Positions 1 to 8,873 of a stretch of 64,000 nucleotides of DNA are shown in pieces. A program made the position numbers and the translations under genes. The notes under the pieces are model-generated. The model did no database searches. It was not told the DNA's origin and saw only the letters and a list, made by a program, of their open reading frames with translations. Where the stretch lies: the NCBI GenBank assembly GCA_030620095.1, contig JAUTXW010002483.1:310001-374000 (forward strand), in the 5' to 3' direction. Source of the stretch: Kuschelorhynchus macadamiae. Lineage: Eukaryota; Arthropoda; Insecta; Coleoptera; Curculionidae. How positions within the stretch are numbered: the stretch's first letter is position 1; every line of letters starts with the position of its first letter.

Positions 1-600
1 TATTTTTGCATAAAGAAATCAACTGGGAAAATTTTGGTATGAATTCAAGGTAGCGTAACTGGTGGTTTAATAAAATATTTAAAAGTTCAGCCTGAGAAAC
101 TACTTAGTGAACTGATTTCAAATTGTGTTCCAAAAATAATTGTGGTATACAGATTAACTAGTAAAACTGTGGTACTAATTCAAGATGGTAGAACAAAATG
201 GCGGCTAAATAAAATATTTGTGCAAAAATCATCGTCTAAAGTTTTACATATCTTCACGTTTTAGCGTCGCTAGATGCCAAAAAATATGTTTTATCAATTC
301 CGTCGGTCCGTCTGTGGGTTTGTCTGTCTGTCAGTTCACGGCATAGCATAAAAACTACTTATGCGATTGACTTCAAATTTTGGTCTAAAATTAAAGGGTC
401 ATATGGTAATATATTGGTAAAAATTCAGTATGGCAAAACAAAATAGTAATATAGTAAAATGTTTAAACAATTATTACTAAAAAGCTATTTATTCAATTTA
501 TCTCAAATTTTCCACGAATATTCCACTTATGTACAAATTTTCCCGTAAGACTGGTGGTGTTTTCGAAAAATTATAGCGGAAATACCACGTCGTCTAGGAA
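1..600 (+). repeat. Dispersed repeat, copy 1 (ATGGCGG-rich family)
   Basis: This sequence recurs at 19605-19740 with 21287-22190, and at 39180-39345, 41395-41725 and 48425-48750. A typical copy has a block with runs of GTCTGTC (here about 300-340), then degenerate units of roughly 140-150 bases. Each unit has a stretch like acttcaaatttt and ends near aagatggcggaacaaaatgg (here about 181-207). No coding capacity is visible. It looks like a non-autonomous dispersed element of unknown class. The left edge may lie outside the window. Confidence 0.7.
551..586. repeat. Short palindrome left of the recombinase remnant
   Basis: Two 12-base arms (GTGGTGTTTTCG and, inverted, GTGGTATTTCCG) flank an AT-rich loop. 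The loop side shares the run aaaaattat and a nearby CGGAAAT with the larger hairpin at 2104-2231, on the other side of the recombinase remnant. A second small palindrome (TGGTTAGGT with ACCTAACCA) lies at about 622-655. These may be element ends. Confidence 0.4.
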
Positions 601-859
601 ACATGGTGTTTCCACTTACCTGGTTAGGTGTGGTTACATACCTAACCAAAAAATGAAATCTTGACAATATGAAACCTGCTTTTGAGAGACGCTAGAATTC
701 CTAGAATCGGATTTTTTTTAAGTATCTTTCAAACATTTTTAAAAAGTCAATATAAATAATCGCTTTGGGCTAGTTCGAGAAGAGGAAATTGATGAAAATA
801 TAATTGGAAGCGAACCAAGAAACACCGTTAAATCCAAGAAGAGCATCTGGAGACAGTTT

Positions 860-1916
860 ATGTCATTCTGCGATGAAAAAAACTATACGTTTGACCAAGA
901 TATTCCAGTATCCCAGCTAGCGATGATTTTGAAAAGCTGGGCCTACAATATGCGAAAAATGAACGGGGAGGAATATAAAGAAGGCACGGTAAAAATTATT
1001 TGCAATGTGACGGCGAAATTATTGATGGAAAGGTATTTCAATGAATACAAAATTAAAATAAATCCCTTCGAGCAGATCGAATTCAAATCGGCCCGAGACG
1101 CAAAAAATGCCAAAAGGAGACATTTGCAAGGTATTGAAGGCAAAATCAAGTCGAAGCTTGTGATGAATCAACTCCAGAGGGTTTACAAAAGAAGTGTTTT
1201 TTTTGTTGTCCTATGAATTAGCCTGGGGAGGAGGAGAAGGTGCAAGAGCCGAAACAACTTTTTTCAAAGAAGAAACTGACAACTTCGGAGGAAAAACAGG
1301 TAGAATTCAATACAACCCTGTTTTTTCTAAAACATGTCAAGGTGGTGGCCGATTCGAAGTGGTTGGTGAGAAACGAGAGAAGTCCCCGCTTTTGCCCAGT
1401 AAGAATTTATAAAGAATTACAAGATAAAAGGAAAAGTATCTCCAGCACTCGACTGTTTTTGCGCCAAACCCCCATTGGAAAATTTCCGGAAAATGGTTCA
1501 AAAACAGTCCAGTAGGAGAAAACGAGATTTCAACTTGGACAAAAAACAAGTACAGAAATTAGGCCTCAATACCACTAAAAAAATTTACCAACCTTTCCCT
1601 CAGAGCTACTGCCGTGTCCAAGCTGGCCAAAAGCGGAGTGTCGGAGCAAAACTTGATAAAAATTACAGGTCATTCGAATGCGAAATCCTTATCAAGTTAT
1701 TTGCAAATGGATCCAGATCACCACAAAAAAATTATCGAAAAAATGAGGCAACCTGGAAAAGAACCACCTCAACAGCACGTGTATCCAGCCCCTGTAGCAG
1801 CATCACCCAGCACAAGTACAAGTAGTGGTCTGACGGCATCTTCTACGTCGTCGCAAAACAACAATGTGGTTAATAATTATCAGAACTGTACCTTTTATTA
1901 TACAATCAATAATTAA
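860..1916 (+). pseudogene. Crypton-like tyrosine recombinase, frameshifted
   Basis: The protein fragments line up with the tyrosine-recombinase domain of Crypton transposons and the Crypton-derived DUF3504 domain of ZMYM/QRICH-type proteins. The N-terminal part (860-1190) has the pattern LAMILKSWAYNMRK and ends near FKSARDAKNAKRRHLQ. The middle part (about 1210-1515) carries SKWLVRNE and CPVRIYKELQ. The C-terminal part (1590-1916) has the catalytic region: an H-S-x-x-ATAVSKLA box (the Arg motif, degraded here), then GHSNAKSLSSYLQM, where the Tyr of SSYL is the expected nucleophile. Pieces lie in different frames with breaks near 1195 (a T run), about 1340 and about 1560. The tail is Ser/Thr/Asn-rich. 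It was an integrase-like enzyme and is now inactive. Palindromes flank it on both sides. Confidence 0.75.
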
Positions 1917-2103
1917 AATTGAATATTTAGATTTATATTAAGTACTTTTCAGTATTTAGACAAATAATTTTATTAGTATATTATTATTCAATTTGTGTTC
2001 AATTTGTTACAAAATTCAAATTTCTGAACTTGAAATAAGTATGTATTTAATATTCAGTTAATGAAGGTTAGTTTCCCTGTATTTGATTCGTGGAATATTC
2101 CTC

Positions 2104-2231
2104 CTAAATACCATTCGTGCTTAAAAATTAACCAGATAATTTTCCACTCATGCGTGTTTTCTTTACAAATTATAAGAAAACTCGCATTCGTGAAAAATTA
2201 TCGGAAATTTTTAAGCACTCGTGGTATTATC
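2104..2231. repeat. Long hairpin right of the recombinase remnant
   Basis: Arms of about 58 bases (roughly 2105-2161 and 2171-2231) are inverted relative to each other with a few mismatches and a loop of about 10 bases. The arms include the shared piece GTGCTTAAAAATT. It lies 190 bases past the recombinase stop codon and has parallels beside the other two large recombinase remnants, so it may be an element terminus. A small-RNA precursor is the main alternative. Confidence 0.6.
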
Positions 2232-2815
2232 CCCGAAAATCTAGTATTATGTAGGAATCATAGCTCTATAATTACTGTGTTGCAAACTTTTACCTTTTGC
2301 ATTTCGCATCACATTTTTTTTAACTTTTCTGGATTGAGTTTCCTGTTTTTTATCGATAAATTATCAGCGCTAACTTCGTAACTTCGGATGAACTAACTTG
2401 ACAGTCATGGGTTTAAGAGGACATAATATACAACGATTAAAAAAAATCATTTTTGTAATTTTCACAATTAGAAACTGAACCGGTGAACTAAAAGTTTCAA
2501 TCGTCGTGGCAATTAGATCTGGTCTAAGTTAGTATCTAAATACTTTTTACGTTCAAATTACAAATTAATTAGATATTATAACGCACAAATGCGCCTAGCA
2601 ACTGCTGATATCAAAATAGAATATCGAACATATGATCAAAACAAAAATACGAAAGCATAAAAGCAAGTCTACTTTAAGATCATCCCGCTTATCAAACGCA
2701 TCCCATCAATAAGACGCACGAAAATCACTTTTATAAATTCGTTGAAAAAACAACACAAAAGCCATTTTATTGAACTAAGGTTGAATACTCAATTGAAATA
2801 ATTACATTTCTATAG

Positions 2816-2932
2816 ATCCTAGACTGGGATTCTCATCAGAAAGTCTGCCAGACGCTCATGGAAGGTTCCACTCTTGCCGAGGCAGAGGAGCAGCAGCACC
2901 AAACGGACGACGCAGAACCTGACGCTACCTGA
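2816..2932 (+). CDS. Terminal coding exon of a host MYND-finger protein
   Basis: A pyrimidine-containing stretch and AG (2814-2815) precede an exon that reads in phase 0 for 38 codons to TGA at 2930-2932. It begins ILDWDSHQKVCQTLMEG and continues with an acidic, Gln-rich tail ending EPDAT. The W-x-x-H-x-x-x-C arrangement is the last zinc-binding part of a MYND finger. In MYND domains a Cys-Gln stands three residues before the DW Trp position, so the previous exon should end in CQ. A MYND finger at the extreme C terminus is known in DEAF-1 and in Nervy/CBFA2T proteins, which recruit other transcription regulators. I cannot choose between them. The upstream exons were not found in the window; the Crypton remnant would lie in the last intron. 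The 3' UTR probably runs to about 3.0 kb, where ATTAAA-like signals occur. Confidence 0.6.
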   Translation: MLDWDSHQKVCQTLMEGSTLAEAEEQQHQTDDAEPDAT

Positions 2933-3715
2933 TTGGACGGCTTGTACTAACAGGATTCACCCTATAGACTGGTACTATCTGTGATACGAAGTGATTAAGC
3001 AATAATTAAACAAATAGGTAGACGTAACCCGTTTAGTTTAGGAACAAAAATTAATTTGTACAGCGTTCCGCATAGATATTTCGTTTAATTTTAGTTTTTT
3101 TTTACTAGAATATATGTTCGTTTATAGCCTACTCATGGAAACGTTATTAAAACTGTTATTAGGAGTGTTGATGGTGAGTTACTGTTCACTTTTGTTTTGT
3201 TTTAAGTTTAATAATATTCTCAAGAGTTAAAGCGGTTTGAGAATAATTGCGTTAATTTATTTGTATGTATTAATCAAATGAGTTTAGATATGTGTCTAAA
3301 CAATTTAGCTGCCATTTCACTACACGGACTCTGATCGAGCCAACAAATGTACTAATTTGTTTTCCTTAAAATATACTGTTCCACAAATAGATCGGTTCTT
3401 TCTAGTTCTTTTTCTAAATTAATTTAACTTTTTTTTTAAAATCAAGCTTCTCTTCTACACTGTGCGGTAAAAGTCGATTTTTCAAAAAGTTATCATTTTG
3501 ACAAAAACAAATTTCGTGTTTCCATAGTTTCATTTTAAATATTTTTCATACAGGATGTCCCAAAAAAGACATGCATTTTTTAAATTATAGAGTTATGTCG
3601 TTTGATTCCGAATGCTCCAGAAGTTACGGCAAAGTGGAATCAGTAGAAACAGTTCCGTATTAAAAAAAGAGTGTGCCTTTCTATATAAGTGAAAGTGTGA
3701 TAATATATACATATA
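2933..3715. other. Probable 3' UTR and spacer
   Basis: This stretch follows the MYND exon and has no open frame of note. A TACAGGATGTCCC-like motif at about 3551 resembles ends of mariner relatives elsewhere in the window. Nothing else is recognised. Confidence 0.4.
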
Positions 3716-4612
3716 CAGTGTGGAAAAAAGTATGGACTACCATTAATAATTTGGTAGTCTGTAGGTTTTATGGAAAATGCTCGAACACGTTAATTTCATA
3801 TTTTTGTGTGTCACATTCTGATAACATTTATTTTTTTTATTGACATCTGTCAAAAATATAACATAATTGACATTTTTTTTAAATGGTAACATATGGCACG
3901 TAATACATTATTTGAAAGCTGTTGTTTCACTTAGTGTGTTCCTAGATTTTTAGTGCGATTCTATTGTGGCATTTCAAATTGGCGACCGTTCAATTGTGCG
4001 TGGAACAAAAGTATGGACTACCCCTAATAATTTGGCAGTCTTCAGGTTTTATGGAAAATACTCGAATACGGTAATTTAGTTTTTTATTTTCCCACATTCT
4101 GATAAAATTTATTGGTTTTTTTATTGACATCTGTCAAAAATATGACGCAATCGACGTTTTTTAAATTGCAACATATGGCATGTGAAACATCATTTGAAAG
4201 CTCTAATTTCACTCAGTATGTTCCTAGATTTCAGTCCTATTCGGTCGTGACATTTAAAATGGCGCTTGCTCAATTATTTGACATTTATCATATTATGACA
4301 GAGGCAATAAAAAAACAAATACATTTTATCAGAGTCTAAAAAAATAAATTGTCGTATTCGAGCATTTTCCATAAAATCTGAAGCCTACCAAATTATTAGG
4401 GGTAGTCCATACTTTTTTTCACGCCCAGTTGAACGGTCGCCATTTTGAAGAAGAATCGCACTTAAATCTAGGAACATACTGAGCGAAACAGGAGCTTTCA
4501 AATGATGTATCACATGCCATTGTTGCCATTTAAAAAAATGTCCATTAAATGTGGGAAACTAAAAAACTAAAAACTAAACTAACTAAGGGGTAATCCATAC
4601 TTTTTTTCCACA

Positions 4613-4615
<3 letters not shown>
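3716..4615. mobile_element. MITE with TA-flanked inverted ends
   Basis: The left end begins CAGTGTGGAAAAAAGTATGG and the right end is its near-complement, each next to TA. The interior is built from inverted sub-blocks: a second copy of the terminal motif lies at about 4002 and its complement at about 4370-4425, so the whole 900-bp unit folds on itself. There is no transposase. The TA duplication and CAGTG-type end suggest mobilisation by a Tc1/mariner transposase in trans. Confidence 0.75.

Positions 4616-4655
<40 letters not shown>
4616..4655. repeat. (TA)n microsatellite
   Basis: A nearly pure TA run joins the MITE to the long-inverted-repeat element. A matching TA run sits on the other side of that element, so the element probably inserted into a TA tract. 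Confidence 0.9.
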
Positions 4656-4657
<2 letters not shown>

Positions 4658-4667
4658 TATTTATATA

Positions 4668-6573
4668 TACAGCGTTATTCACGCAACCCGTTCATTAAAA
4701 GTTTTTGATGATGCCATTTAGATAAAAATTTCAAATTTTGGAATTAAGGTAAGGTCAAGGGGTACTTCTTTTCTGAAATATTTTTAACTTCCTGTCACTT
4801 CCGGTTTAACCGGAAGTTGGTATCAACTTGCTTATTTTAAATGGAACACCCTGTATTTTACGATATTTTTGGATTCTACGGACAATTTTAATGCTATTTT
4901 ATGTAGCATGTCCTATACCTAGGTTCAAGCGTTCTTAAAATACTTGACCTTGAACCAAAAATGAGCCTTCAGGGTACCAAATTTTAAAATCTCATATTTT
5001 TGTAAGTTTTGAAGATATAATCTTCATATTTTGCAGACGATCGGTAAATAATCTTAGGTTTCTATTTTTTTATTGAATTTGTCTATTTTTATACAGGGTG
5101 TCCAAAATTCATCGGCAAACATTCACATTTTCAAAGCCGCTAAAGTCCGTTTTTTTAAATGGGACACCCTATAACTTTATGCACTATTAAATGTAGAATT
5201 TAATTTTCTATCGAACTGTATTAAGGTTCCCTATACCTATTCGTAACCATTTTCGAAATAATCAGGTTTTTATTAAACTATCATATGTATTTGCTAAATG
5301 CTTACACCTTCCCGTAGTAAGCCATGGAAAAACAATTGTTGTGCTTTTCTATTCAATATGACAGCTGATTTGAAACTTTTTTTTTGAAAGGAATTGAGGG
5401 TCCTCTTGAATTTTCAAAAACATGAATTCTCAAAATTCTACTCGTCGGACGTCATCACCAGGTCTCAAGGCTTGCACGTTTTGGAAGGAATAAGGGTGCA
5501 TATGATGTTCGCTCAAGATTCTTTGGATAGATGAAGAACAATTTCCCAAATCGTTTTCTGCAGACGGTATTGAACTTTGCGGGTTTGCGTGGAAATAAGC
5601 TAATGTGTTTATTACGTTATCCTCGGCATTTGTCACTGGTTTCGGAACATTTTTTGTAACTTTAACCTTGCCAAAACGCAAAAAGTTCGTTTCAATCCTC
5701 ATGAATTTTGACTTGTTCATTGGTGGCAAATCAGGGTGGCGTTCATTAAATACACGACACGTTCTCTCCAAAATTTTATAACATTCTCCATGAATATAAA
5801 ATAGATTGAGAATATCAGCGTTTGAGTATTCTTCCATTTCGATTTAGAAGATTTAGTTTTTCACTGATAGCTTTCGATAAATAACGCATACTAATCATCT
5901 GTCATATTGGATATTGGATCTCAATTGTTTTTCCATAGCTCACCATTGGAACATGTAAACATTTAAGCTAATACATACGATATTTTTATAAAACCCAATT
6001 ATTTCGAAAATAGGTATAGGGAACCTTAATACAGTTCGATAGAAAATGAAATTCTACATTTGATAGTGCATAAAGTTAAATGGTGTCCCATTTAAAAAAA
6101 CGGACTTTAGCGGCTTTGAAAATGTGAATGTTTGCCGCTGAATTTAGGACACCCTGTATAAAAATAGACAAATTCAATAAAAAAAATAGAAACCTAAGAT
6201 TATTTACCGATCGTCTGCAAAATATGAAGATTATATCTTCAAAACTTACAAAAATATGAGATTTTAAAATTTGGTACCCCGAAGGCTCATTTTCGGTTCA
6301 GGGTCAAATATCTTAAGAACGCTTGAACCTAGGTATAGGACATGCTACATAAAATAGCATTAAAATTCTCCCTCGAATCCAAAAATATCGTAAAATACAG
6401 GGTGTTCCATTTAAAATAAGCAAGTTGATACCAACTTCCGGTTAAACCGGAAGTGACAGGAAGTTGAAAATATTTCAAAAAAGAAGTACCCCTTGACCTT
6501 ACCTTAATTCCAAAATTTGAAATTTTTATCTAAATGGCATCATCAAAAACTTTTAATGAACGGGTTGCGTGAA

Positions 6574-6576
<3 letters not shown>
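4668..6576. mobile_element. Long-inverted-repeat (foldback) mariner relative
   Basis: The left arm (about 4675-5355) and right arm (about 5925-6575) are inverted copies of roughly 650 bases that I estimate at about 95% identical. The first shared stretch is TTATTCACGCAACCC. The arms contain ACACCCTGTA and TACAGGGTGT motifs, which look like ends of related elements. The roughly 570-bp centre holds only the N-terminal piece of a transposase. The high arm identity points to a recent, non-autonomous copy. Confidence 0.85.
5430..5837 (-). pseudogene. N-terminal fragment of mariner-superfamily transposase (DUF4817 type)
   Basis: The 135-codon frame begins MEEYSNADILNLFYIHGEC, which fits the DUF4817 helix-turn-helix common at the N terminus of insect mariner-relative transposases. 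A second helix-turn-helix-like part follows (SSIQRILSEHHMHPYSFQNV), then ALRPGDDVRRVEF, the segment that normally leads into the catalytic domain. The DDE/D domain is absent, so it could bind DNA at most. It lies between the long inverted arms. Confidence 0.75.

Positions 6577-6648
<72 letters not shown>
6577..6648. repeat. (TA)n microsatellite
   Basis: A long TA run directly abuts the right arm of the foldback element and is probably part of its target site. Confidence 0.9.
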
Positions 6649-6651
<3 letters not shown>

Positions 6652-6690
6652 TAATAAGAATAAGATTAAGCAATAGGAGATACATGATTG

Positions 6691-7950
6691 CACATATGAA
6701 ACGGTTGTCAAAATCTACAGGGATTATTTTTTCAGGAGTCATACTCGTTTTTCTCCCCTTGAACTTTTTTGCGGTCCGCTGATAGTAGTTTTTAAAAATT
6801 AAAATCATTTTTTTCTCTTATTTAGAAACTTTTTGTTCTTTTGTAGTTTTTTCGTATCTCCGACCTTTACCGAGAAAAAAAACGATTTTCTGTAATTAGC
6901 TAGATGAAACTAATTTCTTTGAAATTGTCTGATAGGCTATGGCTTTTCAAATTTTAGTTATACACTTATTTAGGCTTTCAACAACAATAATTAACATTTA
7001 ACAAGACAAAAAACGAATTCACAGAAATTGTTGAAACCGACTTTTTTCAATTCCTCCAACTTTTATCTGGGCCTCCGACCTTCTTCGCACTCTTTCAAAA
7101 CACCAGTCTCGGTTTCAAATCGATGTATTATTCGATGTGGTAATTCATCGACTGTATTCACCGGTGTTGTTTACTCTAGCGACTTGAGATGCCCCCATAG
7201 AGAAAAATCTAGGCTGTTTAGGTCAAGGGACCAAGGGTGTCATGCCTGAAGTCCACTTCGTCCTATCCATTTGTTTTGATACACTTCATTTTAAATACTC
7301 CCGAGCCAAAATACAAAAATGTGCTGGGGCCTCATCATGCATGTACTTTTGATTTCTCAGTCGTCGAGTAATAGCAATTTATATTGCAAAAAGTGCTTAT
7401 ATGAGTCACAGGTAAGTCGACCAGGTAAAATAAGAACCAATCAAATGACTTTCGATTATATCACCCCATGAATTTAATGAAAACTGTTCCTGAAAATGAG
7501 TTTCGACAATTCCATGAGGATCCTTGTCTGCCCAAAAATGGTTGTTATGGAATTCATAATAAAAGTCCTTAAAAAATTTGCTTTATCAGTAAAAAGGTTG
7601 ATACAATCAAAGTTGGGGTGACCTATTAAGGTACCACCTGCAGAACTTAATCCTCAAAGGAAAATCCCGGAAAAAGAGCGCCTACACCCTTTGAATGTAA
7701 TAAGGGTATAGCAGAAAATCGTGCAAGATACGTCAAATAACTTGATGGCTAATATCTAATAATACGGAAATGTTTCTAGTGCTGGTCCCTGGGGTGTTCT
7801 TTTATTTCATTTAGAGCAGCTTCTTCGATCTGTAGTGTTCGAACAGTAAGTACGTGGTTTAGCTGCATCATTGCTGTTCTTTTTAAAAGTTCCAGTTTCC
7901 ACAAGACGCACATAGGGGTATTTGATATCAAAAGATGGCCAAAATTATTT
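6691..7950 (-). mobile_element. Decayed mariner relative, left member of an inverted pair
   Basis: The outer end (about 6691-6960, with ATCTACAGGG) matches, in inverted orientation, the end at about 11690-11895. The inner end (about 7890-7950) matches, inverted, 11540-11600. Within it lies a minus-strand transposase wreck. Together with 11540-11895 it brackets the RAG1-like gene. Confidence 0.65.
7005..7930 (-). pseudogene. Mariner-superfamily transposase remnant
   Basis: Read on the minus strand, the pieces give ETGTFKKNSNDAAKPRTY (DNA-binding part) near 7840-7910, HYIQRVQ-like residues near 7690, and near 7250 a W-T-S then PLVP-PK block in place of the usual WPARSPDL-PLDFFLWG motif. The C-terminal ERVRRRSEAQIKVGG lies near 7040-7090. 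The reading frame is broken by many stops and shifts. No function remains. Confidence 0.6.
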
Positions 7951-8350
7951 TCTTGAGTATTTTGGGTCGAAAATGTGAGAAATAATATTTTAAGATGTTT
8001 GAGTGCAATAATTTCGAATATTTTGAAAAAAATAATAGCTACAGGGTAATGTACAGGGTGTTCCTTATTCTATAGTGACCATTGAGACCTCATAAGAGAC
8101 GGTAAATGATACAGGGTCGGTTGAGTTGTGGTAAAGTTGATTATTTATGTAGCGCCAATAACATGCCGATGCTGCTTAAAAATATTTTAAAAATTCCGAG
8201 TATTTCCGGAGATATCCGGAAAATCGCAAGAAACTGAGAAATCGTATTGTTTCTTCGATTATTCCTGGGCTAATTTGAGAACATATATTGCTGTAAATTA
8301 CACTTTCGCATTGCCAGTTTTTCCTCTCTATTCAATAACAGTGAAGTTAT

Positions 8351-8384
8351 CCGACGTTTTGTCTTCAAGAGGCCATCATCAACT
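8351..8384 (-). repeat. Hammerhead-like motif, copy 1 (degenerate)
   Basis: On the minus strand this reads TTGATGATGG, then a short spacer, then AAAACGTCGG. Similar strings lie at 30849-30882 and 35223-35255 in the same orientation. The pattern recalls the CTGATGA/GAAA core of hammerhead ribozymes, but position C3 is T and there is no room for stem III, so self-cleavage is not expected. Confidence 0.35.
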
Positions 8385-8873
8385 TTGTTATTTCCAATAT
8401 TCGAAAATATTTATTTTATGCGTAATAAATTGAATATTTTATTCTGAATTTAACGATATATCACACAATGTGTTTGTTACGTAATTAGGTAGTCATTAGG
8501 TTTCTCTTTGGAACACAATTCATCATTAATGCAGAACAATTACCTAAATGTCAAACCATCGATATTTATTCTGAATAATTTGCTTAAATCTAGTGTGATG
8601 AACATACAAAATATCTATAATTTTAAGTAAATTTGATGATGGACCAGAAAAAAATATATCTTTCTTCAATAAATAAAATCTAACGTGGTTTTAAGCGAAC
8701 AACAAAAAATACATGAAAAAAATTAACCTACAATACCATATAAGTGCTTCAATTATAACTGAAAGTTGTTTCGAGCACACAAATATTTTGGAAATTGTTC
8801 CGATTTAAAGATTCCCTGGTTTTGTTTAAATTAAATTAAAAATTAATTAAGTATACCAGTGACGTTCGGTGCT

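Noticed and set aside
300..345. GTCTGTCTGTC run as a simple satellite
   Set aside because: It is a conserved internal block of the dispersed repeat, present in each long copy, rather than an independent microsatellite.
2061..2381. 106-codon frame on the plus strand
   Set aside because: It is formed by the hairpin at 2104-2231 and has no protein features.
6530..6808. Frame with a long IYIYIY run
   Set aside because: It is a translation of the (TA)n microsatellite, not a gene.
8460..8490. CACACAATGTG string as a possible Transib-type end
   Set aside because: The heptamer-like CACAATG is present, but no inverted partner was found on the other side of the RAG1-like gene.
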